A DNA stretch of 64,000 nucleotides from Pseudomonas sp. HOU2 (GTDB taxonomy: Bacteria > Pseudomonadota > Gammaproteobacteria > Pseudomonadales > Pseudomonadaceae): contig NZ_CP160398.1 of NCBI RefSeq assembly GCF_040729435.1, positions 992,001 through 1,056,000 on the forward strand, in the 5' to 3' direction. The position numbers were made by a program, and so were the translations under genes. Shown piece by piece: positions 42,955-51,134 of the stretch. Within the stretch, counting starts at the first letter, position 1, and each line of letters begins with the position of its first letter. The notes below the pieces were generated by a model, which had not been told where the DNA came from, ran no database searches, and saw nothing but the letters and a program-made list of their open reading frames with translations.

Positions 42955-45900
42955 ATACCCCGATTGGTACATTGGTCCTGCGCGTGCTGGATGCCAAAAC
43001 ACCTGACGTGAGCCTGATTCTCAAAGACTTCAAAAACTGCCTGAGCGATTACAAGGATTGGGCTGACGGTTTCTGGACAGGCTGGGCGCTAGATGTCGAC
43101 CAGACTTTCAAGGTCGGCAATGAAGTCAGCGTGACTAAGCGCAAGACTAAAACCGGCGCCGTGGAAACCTATGCGACCTGCCCACTGGTGGGTGATTTCA
43201 CACTGATCCATATGTTTGAGTCTGCGCGATTTGTCCCTATCGGCAATACTCCGGTGAAACTCGAGCCTGTGACCAAGGGCACCTTCTACGACGACGTTAC
43301 CGGACCGGTTATCGAAACCATGATCGGTCCAAGCGGCATCAAGGTGGTTGAAGGCTGCAAGAAGGGTCAGACCTATCGCATCACATTCTTTCCCAATGTT
43401 TCGCAGAACGACGTCAAAGCACTCTATGACTCCTATCAAGGCGTTATCGGCAAACTTGACAGCTGGCTGCAAAGCGAATGGTCGAGCAAGTTTCAGCCGC
43501 AATGGGCCAGCTACTCGGCGGCAGACCGCGCCGGGCGTTCGGTCATTTTGCTCAAACGGGCACTGGATGGTTTTGAGAAAGCTCTGCTTCGTCTGTGGGA
43601 CGACATCAAAAGCCTGTTCGAGCTGCTCGCTAATCCGCAAAAAAACTACGCGAAACTCAAAAAATATCTCTCGGACATCGAAATCGACAAGCTCTATGCT
43701 GCGTCGAAAGAGTCCATCGCTTCAGGGTTGCTGATCCTAAGCGACGAGCCGCTGATGTTCATCTACGTCTCGGCGATTGTGGCGTGGGTCGGCATGCTCC
43801 CGCCGCAGGTAATCGTCGACGTAATGACGGCAATTGCTTCGGAGTTTCTGATCAACGTACTGGTGGGCATCTGCCTAACGGGTGGTGCCGGACTGGCTGT
43901 AAGAGCAGGGACAAAAGTCCTATCCACGGTCAAGTCGGGAGAAGCGGTCAAGTACCTGGAAGATCTTGCCTCCACTCTAATGACGCTCAGCAATGAACAC
44001 GCCCTGCCCGCCCATGCTGAAGTGTCGAAGCCAATCATCGCCAGCGCCAAAAATGTACCGATGAAGCCTGCCAAAACGGCAGCATTGAAGATCGATGAGG
44101 CAGCCACTGAAGCGCCCAAGCCCAAACCCCAACCAACCAAGGCCGCACCGAAAAGCCAGGTAGCGGAGCAACCAGCAAAAGGCCCGCTGCCGAAAACTTC
44201 AGATACACCGAAACAAGAGGTCAAGGACGCCTCCTCGTTTCCTCGGGACAAAAAGCAGAAACAAACTTCGCTTGAGCCAAAGGAAAAGATCGACGACGCA
44301 CCTGATCAATCCAAGACACCCGACGACAAAAGTGCTTCGTGTGCAAAAAAGACATGCACCAATGGCTGTCCGGTTTCGATGGTCACCGGCGAAGAATTGT
44401 TGACACTTACCGACGGCGAACTCGGCGGTTTGCTGCCCTTCACCTGGACGCGTCTCTATCGCACCAGTGCGGCGGAAATGGATTGCGGCCTCGGCTTTGG
44501 CTGGAGCCATGCCCTCGCCCAACGGGTCGACATCAATGGCGACGAAGTCGTCTGGACCGACCACGAAAATCGTGTCACGACTTTTCCTATGCCGAGCGAG
44601 CAGCGTCCGGCCATCACCAACAGCCTTTCGGAAGCCGCGATTTTCATCGGCAACGATCCTTCTGAACTAATCCTCACACAGGCTGGTGAACGTAAGCAGT
44701 TCTATCACTTCCGCTTCAACAGCAAAGGCGCGACGCTGATCGCCATCAGCGACAAATACGACAATCGCCTGCACATCACCCGTGACATCCACGGCCGAAT
44801 CAAGCGAGTGGATAACGGGGCCGGTCGAGCCCTTTTGGTTCGGTATGACCGCAAGCACATCGTCGCCATCGACCATCAGCAATTCGTCCCGGCAGACAAT
44901 CTGGAAGATGCATGGAGCACCGTCCAGACGCTTATCACCTACACGTACGATGCTCAACAACGCCTGATCAAAGCCACAAACGCTGCCGGTGAGTCGGAGC
45001 GTTACACTTACAACGAACAGAATGTCATTCTCCAGCGACAACTCGCCGGTGGCGCCAGCTTCTACTGGGAATGGGAAAAGGAAGGCAAGTCAGCGCGTTG
45101 CATCCATCACTGGGCCAGCTTCTCGCAGATGGACGCGCACTACGCCTGGGATGACAAAGGTAGTGTTACGGTTACCAACGCCGATGGCAGCGAAGAGGTC
45201 TACACCCACGACGACAAGGCTCGGCTCGTAGCCAAGGTCGATCCGGATGGCGCGGAACACCTCAAGGCTTACGACGATCAAGGCCGGTTGATCGCCGAAA
45301 AGGATCCGCTGGGGGCGGTTACTGAATACCAGTACAACGAAGCGGGTCGACTGGTCGCGGTCATCCCGCCGGAAGACATGCCGACCTCCTACGAGTACTA
45401 CCACGGCTACGTCCGTGTGGTTAACCGTGGCCCGGCCAAATGGATTTACTGGCGCAATGAACAGGGCGATATCACCGAACAAATTGATCCGGATGGCAAC
45501 TCAACGCACTACAGCTACGATCGCCAGGGACGCTTGCTGGAAATCAGACACCCTGATGGCAGCCGTCATCAACTCGGCTGGAATAACCTCGGCCAGTTGC
45601 TGGAGGAGCGCCTGCCCGACGGCGGTCAACGCAAATATCGCTATGACGCACTCGGTCGGCAGATCACACGTCAAGCTGAAACCGGTGCAATCACCCACTA
45701 CCAATGGGACGCTGCAAATCGACTGGCACAGGTCATCCTGCCCGGTGGTGCCACCCGCGCGTTTACCTACAACCCGTACGGTCGCGTCACGGCTGAACGC
45801 GACGAACTGGGCCGTGTAACCCGTTACGAGTATGCCGATAACCTGCACCTGGTCAGCCGTCGTATCAACCCGGACGGCAGTCAACTGCGTTATCGCTACG

Positions 45901-47990
45901 ACAATGCGCGCCTTCTGCTCACCGACATCGAAAACGAACGCGGCGAACACTATCAGCTGGATTACTACTCGAACGGGCTGATCCAGCAAGAAACCGGTTT
46001 CGACGGACGCCGCACTGCCTACGAGTACGACCTCAACGGCCAGTTGTTGAAGAAAACCGAATTCGGCGATGACGGCAGCGAACTGGTCACCGAGTACCAA
46101 CGCGACGCTGCCGGCCGACTGCTGGTGAAGACCCTGCCCAACGGCGAGGAAATTCACTATAGCTACGATGCACTTGGCCGTCTGGTCAACGTGGACGATG
46201 GTCATTGGCCGCTTGCTTATGAATATGATGTGCAGGATCGGCTGATCACCGAGCATCAGGGCTGGGGCACCACGCGTTACGAATACGACAGCATCGGACA
46301 GCTCAATCACTGCCGCCTGCCGGATGGCAGCACACTCGATTATCGCCACCAACCTGGTGGGCACTTGAGCAGCATCGACCTCAACGGCACACGCCTGACT
46401 TCCCACCAGTTCAGCGCCGGTCGCGAACAGCAACGCCAGCAAGGTCTGCTGCTCAGCCAATACCAATACGATGAACAAGGTCGCCTGCAAGCCCACAGCG
46501 TCAGTCAACGCGACAAAAACCTGTTCCAGCGTCGCTACAACTACGACGCCAACGGCAACCTCGCCGGCATCGACGACAGCCGTAAAGGCAACCGCAGCTA
46601 CCATTACGATCCGCTTGATCGCTTGATCAACGTACGTGGCGCAACACCCGAAAGCTTCGCCCATGACCCGGCAGGTAACCTGCTCGGTCAGACTGACATG
46701 CCGGTTGCCACCCTGGCCAACGTCAAAGGCAACCGCCTTTTGATGCAGGGCGACCGCCACTACGACTACGACGCCTACGGCAACCTGATCCGCGAGCGGC
46801 GCGGCGCTAAACAGAAACTCGTTACTGAATACCGGTATGACTGCCAACATCGTCTGATTGGCGTAAGTCTGCCGGGGGGCAGTACGGCGTCATACAAATA
46901 CGACGCCTTTGGCCGCCGTATCGAAAAAACCGTCGACAGCCATACAACCGAATTCCTGTGGCAAGGCGAACGTCTGATCGCCGAAAGCGCCGACAACCGC
47001 TATCGCACCTATATCTACGAACCCGGCAGCTTCCGCCCCTTGGCGATGCTCGACGGCGAGGGCCCACTAAAGGCCACGCCGTTCTACTATCAACTCGACC
47101 ACCTCGGCACACCGCAGGAACTTACCGACTACAGCGGCGAGATCATGTGGTCGGCGAAATTCCGCGCCTATGGCAACCTTGCGGCACTGGATGTCATCGA
47201 AATCGACAACCCCCTGCGCTTCCAGGGTCAGTACTTCGATGCAGAGACGGGGTTACATTACAACCGGCACCGCTACTACAATCCGAACACAGCGCGGTAT
47301 CTGACGCCGGATCCGATCAAGCTTGCGGGTGGGTTGAATAACTACCAGTACGTGCCAAATCCTACGGGGTGGGTGGATCCGTTGGGTTTAAGCTCAACTT
47401 GCCCAGGACCTGATTGCGAATTACCGACGAACTCTGCGAATGCTATAAAACCTGACCACTTACCTATGAGTCAGGAAAAATTCGATGAAATTATTGATAT
47501 GAACAAGGCAGATCGCCCCCCAAGCCCCAATGAGTACCTGCCGGACAGTTATGTAAATGCGCACCGAGAGCTCTTTGCAAAAGAAGGAGGGTCGTTCGTA
47601 GTTATCGAAAGCTGGATCACGGATTCAAGATATCCTAGCTTTCCACAACGAAAATTTGTAGGACTATCCTCAGAAATGGACGAAGTTGTTGCAAAATACA
47701 GAGCAGCAGGAAATGACTGGAATGTTCTCAACAAAGAACTCAATCTAGGTGCAAAATCCCTAGAAGGTGAAGGCATCTACATCGTTAAAATAAAGCCCAA
47801 TGATCCGAGGTTCAGCTACGAGATGCCAAACGGTCGTGAAAATGGGGCTTACCCTAACGAATGGGTTCCAGGAGGAGCTACCAAAAGCGGAACCAAGGAA
47901 GCAGCTCTAATCGGCTCAGAAAATGTCACTCACAACAGTGATATTGGAACACTGTTGAAAAACTTCGATGACTGGAAAAAGCTTCAATGA
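42951..47990 (+). CDS. Full-length Rhs polymorphic toxin, T6SS effector, with C-terminal toxin CT1
   Basis: The 1679-residue protein has three parts. Residues 1-about 455 are an unusual N-terminal region with no PAAR domain: hydrophobic helices at about 262-320 and a Pro/Lys/Ala-rich linker at about 360-455. From about 470 (NGCPVSMVTGEELLTL, DUF6531-like) runs the RHS/YD-repeat shell with many GRL..YxYD repeats, ending at the cleavage-type signature NPTGWVDPLGL (DPLGL at 1476-1480). The last 199 residues, CT1, are AT-richer and I do not recognise their fold; KFVGLSSEMDEV, GIYIVKI and GAYPNEWVPGG are notable. The immunity gene overlaps its stop codon. Confidence 0.92.
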   Translation: MNTPIGTLVLRVLDAKTPDVSLILKDFKNCLSDYKDWADGFWTGWALDVDQTFKVGNEVSVTKRKTKTGAVETYATCPLVGDFTLIHMFESARFVPIGNTPVKLEPVTKGTFYDDVTGPVIETMIGPSGIKVVEGCKKGQTYRITFFPNVSQNDVKALYDSYQGVIGKLDSWLQSEWSSKFQPQWASYSAADRAGRSVILLKRALDGFEKALLRLWDDIKSLFELLANPQKNYAKLKKYLSDIEIDKLYAASKESIASGLLILSDEPLMFIYVSAIVAWVGMLPPQVIVDVMTAIASEFLINVLVGICLTGGAGLAVRAGTKVLSTVKSGEAVKYLEDLASTLMTLSNEHALPAHAEVSKPIIASAKNVPMKPAKTAALKIDEAATEAPKPKPQPTKAAPKSQVAEQPAKGPLPKTSDTPKQEVKDASSFPRDKKQKQTSLEPKEKIDDAPDQSKTPDDKSASCAKKTCTNGCPVSMVTGEELLTLTDGELGGLLPFTWTRLYRTSAAEMDCGLGFGWSHALAQRVDINGDEVVWTDHENRVTTFPMPSEQRPAITNSLSEAAIFIGNDPSELILTQAGERKQFYHFRFNSKGATLIAISDKYDNRLHITRDIHGRIKRVDNGAGRALLVRYDRKHIVAIDHQQFVPADNLEDAWSTVQTLITYTYDAQQRLIKATNAAGESERYTYNEQNVILQRQLAGGASFYWEWEKEGKSARCIHHWASFSQMDAHYAWDDKGSVTVTNADGSEEVYTHDDKARLVAKVDPDGAEHLKAYDDQGRLIAEKDPLGAVTEYQYNEAGRLVAVIPPEDMPTSYEYYHGYVRVVNRGPAKWIYWRNEQGDITEQIDPDGNSTHYSYDRQGRLLEIRHPDGSRHQLGWNNLGQLLEERLPDGGQRKYRYDALGRQITRQAETGAITHYQWDAANRLAQVILPGGATRAFTYNPYGRVTAERDELGRVTRYEYADNLHLVSRRINPDGSQLRYRYDNARLLLTDIENERGEHYQLDYYSNGLIQQETGFDGRRTAYEYDLNGQLLKKTEFGDDGSELVTEYQRDAAGRLLVKTLPNGEEIHYSYDALGRLVNVDDGHWPLAYEYDVQDRLITEHQGWGTTRYEYDSIGQLNHCRLPDGSTLDYRHQPGGHLSSIDLNGTRLTSHQFSAGREQQRQQGLLLSQYQYDEQGRLQAHSVSQRDKNLFQRRYNYDANGNLAGIDDSRKGNRSYHYDPLDRLINVRGATPESFAHDPAGNLLGQTDMPVATLANVKGNRLLMQGDRHYDYDAYGNLIRERRGAKQKLVTEYRYDCQHRLIGVSLPGGSTASYKYDAFGRRIEKTVDSHTTEFLWQGERLIAESADNRYRTYIYEPGSFRPLAMLDGEGPLKATPFYYQLDHLGTPQELTDYSGEIMWSAKFRAYGNLAALDVIEIDNPLRFQGQYFDAETGLHYNRHRYYNPNTARYLTPDPIKLAGGLNNYQYVPNPTGWVDPLGLSSTCPGPDCELPTNSANAIKPDHLPMSQEKFDEIIDMNKADRPPSPNEYLPDSYVNAHRELFAKEGGSFVVIESWITDSRYPSFPQRKFVGLSSEMDEVVAKYRAAGNDWNVLNKELNLGAKSLEGEGIYIVKIKPNDPRFSYEMPNGRENGAYPNEWVPGGATKSGTKEAALIGSENVTHNSDIGTLLKNFDDWKKLQ

Positions 47991-48457
47991 AGACCACTTT
48001 TGAAACTGCATTAGATCTTCACGAGATTTCTGACTTCTTTAAAGGAAATGGACAATATTTCGCTCGAGGCTCGGACTGGGGAGACCATCTTTTTATTAGC
48101 AACTGGCAGGAAATGTGCAGCGTTTTAAAGAACCAGAAAGCCGCACAAAACTTACTTACATCGGTATTTGAAGATTATGCAAAATATTTAAAGGAAGATT
48201 ATTCAGATGCCGAAGGATTATTCTCCAACATAAGCGCCTACTACACACTCAAAAACAAAATAGCCTTTTTATCAAGCAATAGTTACGACCTAATCGAAAG
48301 TCTTGACGAGAGAAGCAAGAAAAATATAGGAAAACTATTTCGTCTGCTTAGGCAGCAATATGATTTAAAAAACAAGGATCTGCCAAAGTACACATTTGAT
48401 GAGGAAATTAAACGATTAAGACTCAAGGGATGCACTCTTAATCTTGAACAGCTTTGA
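47987..48457 (+). CDS. Probable immunity protein for CT1
   Basis: The 156-residue, mostly helical acidic/lysine-rich protein (MKTTFETALDLHEISDFFKG) overlaps the rhs stop codon by four bases (ATGA). Size, position and low GC are those of a polymorphic-toxin immunity gene. No known immunity family is recognised. It has no signal peptide, so it should act in the cytoplasm. Confidence 0.75.
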   Translation: MKTTFETALDLHEISDFFKGNGQYFARGSDWGDHLFISNWQEMCSVLKNQKAAQNLLTSVFEDYAKYLKEDYSDAEGLFSNISAYYTLKNKIAFLSSNSYDLIESLDERSKKNIGKLFRLLRQQYDLKNKDLPKYTFDEEIKRLRLKGCTLNLEQL

Positions 48458-48565
48458 GAAACCTGCAGATCACGACTTCGGCATAGCTGAGGATAGATAT
48501 TTAAAACAATTCAAAATCTAAAACTCTTCTATTTCCCTAAATACCGCATTAAATTAGTGGATTAA

Positions 48566-48620
48566 GGGGACAGATTTATTTTCCAGCCTGCCACTTTTCA
48601 ATCAAATAGAGATTGAAACC
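48566..48620. repeat. GGGACAGATTTATTTTC repeat at the left edge of rhs fragment 2
   Basis: GGGGACAGATTTATTTTCC at 48566-48584 is followed about 20 bp later by GATTGAAA, the remains of the inverse arm. Rhs homology starts at about 48633. The better-preserved copy is at 54502-54613. Confidence 0.7.
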
Positions 48621-50799
48621 CCTCCATTTGCGAAACGTCGACGACGGCCATTGGCCGCTCGCCTACAAGTACGACCTGCAAGACCGCCTCATCGAGGAAC
48701 ACCCAGGCTGGGGCACCCTGCGCTACGAGTACGACAGCGTCGGCCAGCTGAGCCATTGTCGCCTCCCGGATGGCAGCAAACTCGACTACCGCCACCTGTC
48801 CGGCGGACGCCTGAGCAGCATCGACCTCAACGGTTCACGCCTGACCAGCCATCAGTTCAGAGCCGGTCGTGAACAACAGCGCCAGCAAGGCCTGTTGCTC
48901 AGCCAGTACCAGTACGACGAACAAGGCCGACTGCAAGCCCACACCGTCGGCCAGCGTGATAAAAACCTGTTCCAGCGTCGCTACAACTACGACGCCAACG
49001 GCAACCTCATCGGCATCGATGACAGCCGCAAGGGCAATCGCAGCTATCACTACGACCCGCTCGACCGGCTCATCAGCGTACGCGGTGCTACGCCGGAAAG
49101 CTTCGCCCACGATCCGGCGGGTAACCTGCTTGGACAGAACAACGAAGGCACCGCCAACCTCGCCAACGTCAAAGGCAACCGCCTGCTAATGCAGGGCGAC
49201 CGCCATTACGACTATGACGCCTACGGTAACCTCGTCCGCGAACGTCGCGGCGCCGGGCAGAAACTTGTCACTGAATACCGCTACGACTGCCAGCACCGTC
49301 TCATAGGCGTCAGCCTGCCGAGCGGCAAAACCGCGTCCTACAAATACGACGCCTTCGGCCGACGCATCGAAAAAACCGTCGAAGGCCAGACAACCGAATT
49401 CCTGTGGCAAGGTGAACGACTGATCGCCGAAAGCGCGGAAAACCGCTACCGCAGTTACATTTATGAACCGGGAAGCTTCCGTCCATTGGCGATGCTCGAC
49501 GGCGAAGGCCCGCGCAAAGCCACGCCGTTTTACTACCAGCTCGATCATCTGGGCACGCCGCAGGAACTCACCGACTACAGTGGCGAGATCATGTGGTCAG
49601 CGAAATACCGTGCGTACGGCAATCTGGCAGCACTGGACGTCAAAGAAATCGACAACCCGCTGCGCTTTCAGGGACAGTATTTCGACGCAGAGTCTGGCCT
49701 GCACTACAACCGGCACCGCTACTATAATCCGGGCACTGGACGGTTTTTGACACCGGATCCGATCAAGCTTGCAGGCGGTTTGAATAGCTACCAGTACGTG
49801 CCTAATCCTACGGGATGGGTGGATCCGTTGGGGTTGAGTGTCTGTCCCGATAATAATTCCTCATCCACAGGTAGTGCGAAAAACCCATCGACCGCAGCCA
49901 CTATTGATGAAGGCACTCCGAATTCACCTAAACCTCAGGATCAATCGGGTTACAACGCGGCACGCTTTGAGCGCCTTCGCGCGGGATATGCCGCCGACGA
50001 AATTAAAAGTGCTAAACCCGTCGGCAGCGCTTTAAAAGACGATCCTATGCACCTAGCGCCTAGTTACGTAGTTGACCAAATACCTGATAAAGGGAGAGTA
50101 TTCCCTCTCCGCGGAGGTGACGGTACAAATAACACTCTCACACAAATGCCGGGATCGATGAATAACAAACCCGGAATCTTTGAGTGGATTGTTAATTCAA
50201 AGATGGAATTAACACATCCAAGATTCATACCTGACGGAAGAATAACCGGCACCCCGAATCAAATACCATCGAGGTTCCAAAGTAAACAAATGAATCTACT
50301 ACCCCTAAACGGCAACTACATATCTTCCAAAACCCCTTGGTTAAATTGGTCTCAACTAAACTTTGGCCTGAAAAAAGGCTTCATCAATGAGCAAGGTATT
50401 TCTGACTATATCTGCAATGGACTGACAAAAACATCTCCTCCAGAGGCCTATGAAATCGCCACTTTGAACGCGACAGAGCATCAATTACTGCGAGAATTAT
50501 TGCAAACCCTCATCAACAAAGACTCGCATCAAGTAGAAAGTGAAGAAGAAGCAATCAAACCTTGGATTTATTTGACTCTTTCTTATTTATACGAGAATAA
50601 AGACCTATCAAAAGACCCCTTTGAAAGCATAGAAGAATTATATGCAGATCTTGACTACCCGGAAGAAATTGCACCAATAGTTAGATATATGCCATTACCT
50701 GAAGGTGTAGTCGGCTCTGAGGAACAACTATACGAAAACTGGAAAACAATATTATCCAATTACGAAGATTACTTTCAGAACAGGCTCAAACAACACTGA
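48613..50799 (+). CDS. 5'-truncated Rhs fragment 2 with toxin CT2 fused to a DUF2247 immunity domain
   Basis: The 728-residue frame starts with 8 unrelated residues, then joins the RHS core at VDDGHWPLAYKYDLQDRL and runs to WVDPLGL (49822-49836), so it lacks the N-terminal two thirds and cannot be loaded on VgrG by itself. CT2 is residues about 409-555, with APSYVVDQIPDKGRVFPLRGG, GIFEWIV and RFIPDGRITGTPNQ, a pattern I recall at the very end of other Rhs toxins. The frame then continues without a stop into a DUF2247-type domain (see 50290). It is a probable silent cassette. Confidence 0.75.
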   Translation: MKPLHLRNVDDGHWPLAYKYDLQDRLIEEHPGWGTLRYEYDSVGQLSHCRLPDGSKLDYRHLSGGRLSSIDLNGSRLTSHQFRAGREQQRQQGLLLSQYQYDEQGRLQAHTVGQRDKNLFQRRYNYDANGNLIGIDDSRKGNRSYHYDPLDRLISVRGATPESFAHDPAGNLLGQNNEGTANLANVKGNRLLMQGDRHYDYDAYGNLVRERRGAGQKLVTEYRYDCQHRLIGVSLPSGKTASYKYDAFGRRIEKTVEGQTTEFLWQGERLIAESAENRYRSYIYEPGSFRPLAMLDGEGPRKATPFYYQLDHLGTPQELTDYSGEIMWSAKYRAYGNLAALDVKEIDNPLRFQGQYFDAESGLHYNRHRYYNPGTGRFLTPDPIKLAGGLNSYQYVPNPTGWVDPLGLSVCPDNNSSSTGSAKNPSTAATIDEGTPNSPKPQDQSGYNAARFERLRAGYAADEIKSAKPVGSALKDDPMHLAPSYVVDQIPDKGRVFPLRGGDGTNNTLTQMPGSMNNKPGIFEWIVNSKMELTHPRFIPDGRITGTPNQIPSRFQSKQMNLLPLNGNYISSKTPWLNWSQLNFGLKKGFINEQGISDYICNGLTKTSPPEAYEIATLNATEHQLLRELLQTLINKDSHQVESEEEAIKPWIYLTLSYLYENKDLSKDPFESIEELYADLDYPEEIAPIVRYMPLPEGVVGSEEQLYENWKTILSNYEDYFQNRLKQH
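50290..50799 (+). other. DUF2247-type immunity module, in frame with CT2
   Basis: From ATG 50290 a 169-residue segment (MNLLPLNGNYISSKTPWLNW, IKPWIYLTLSYLYENKD, EELYADLDYPEEIAPIVRYMP) matches the DUF2247 pattern common for immunity proteins. An out-of-frame TAA at 50283-50285 lies 4 bases before this ATG, exactly where a separate toxin gene should end, so a small indel upstream probably fused the two. It may still be translated alone, though the ribosome site (GAGG, 16 bases away) is poor. Confidence 0.65.
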
Positions 50800-50826
50800 T
50801 GCTCAGCATCTATGATCGAGATGTAG

Positions 50827-51134
50827 AACGCCGCCGGCGAAGCCGAGCGCTATCGCTACAACGATCAGCACGTGATTCTGGAGCGCCAACTGGCAGGCGG
50901 CGCGGCCTTCTACTGGGAGTGGGAGAACGAAGGCAAACTGTCTCGTTGCATCCGTCACTGGGCCAATTTCTCGCAGATGGAAGCGCATTACGCCTGGGAC
51001 GATAAAGGCAGCGTAACTGTAACCACGCCGATGGCAGCGAAGAGGTCTACACCCACGACGACCAGGCGCGACTGATCAGCAAGGTCGACCCGGACGGCGC
51101 CGAACACCTCAAGGCGTACAACGACAAAGGTCAG
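50827..51134 (+). pseudogene. 5' part of Rhs fragment 3, frameshifted
   Basis: Homology to the full-length rhs begins abruptly at AACGCCGCCGGCGAAG, 28 bp after the CT2/immunity stop codon, and reads NAAGEAERYRYNDQHVILERQ. At about 51024-51026 one base is missing compared with the full-length gene (GTAACC-ACGCC against GTTACCAACGCC), so the frame shifts. There is no start or ribosome site. The remaining part is the open frame from 51135. Confidence 0.75.

Noticed and set aside
47391..47990. CT1 as an ADP-ribosyltransferase toxin
   Set aside because: The EWVPGG stretch recalled ART C-termini, but no Arg-STS-ExE or His-Tyr-Glu set could be traced.
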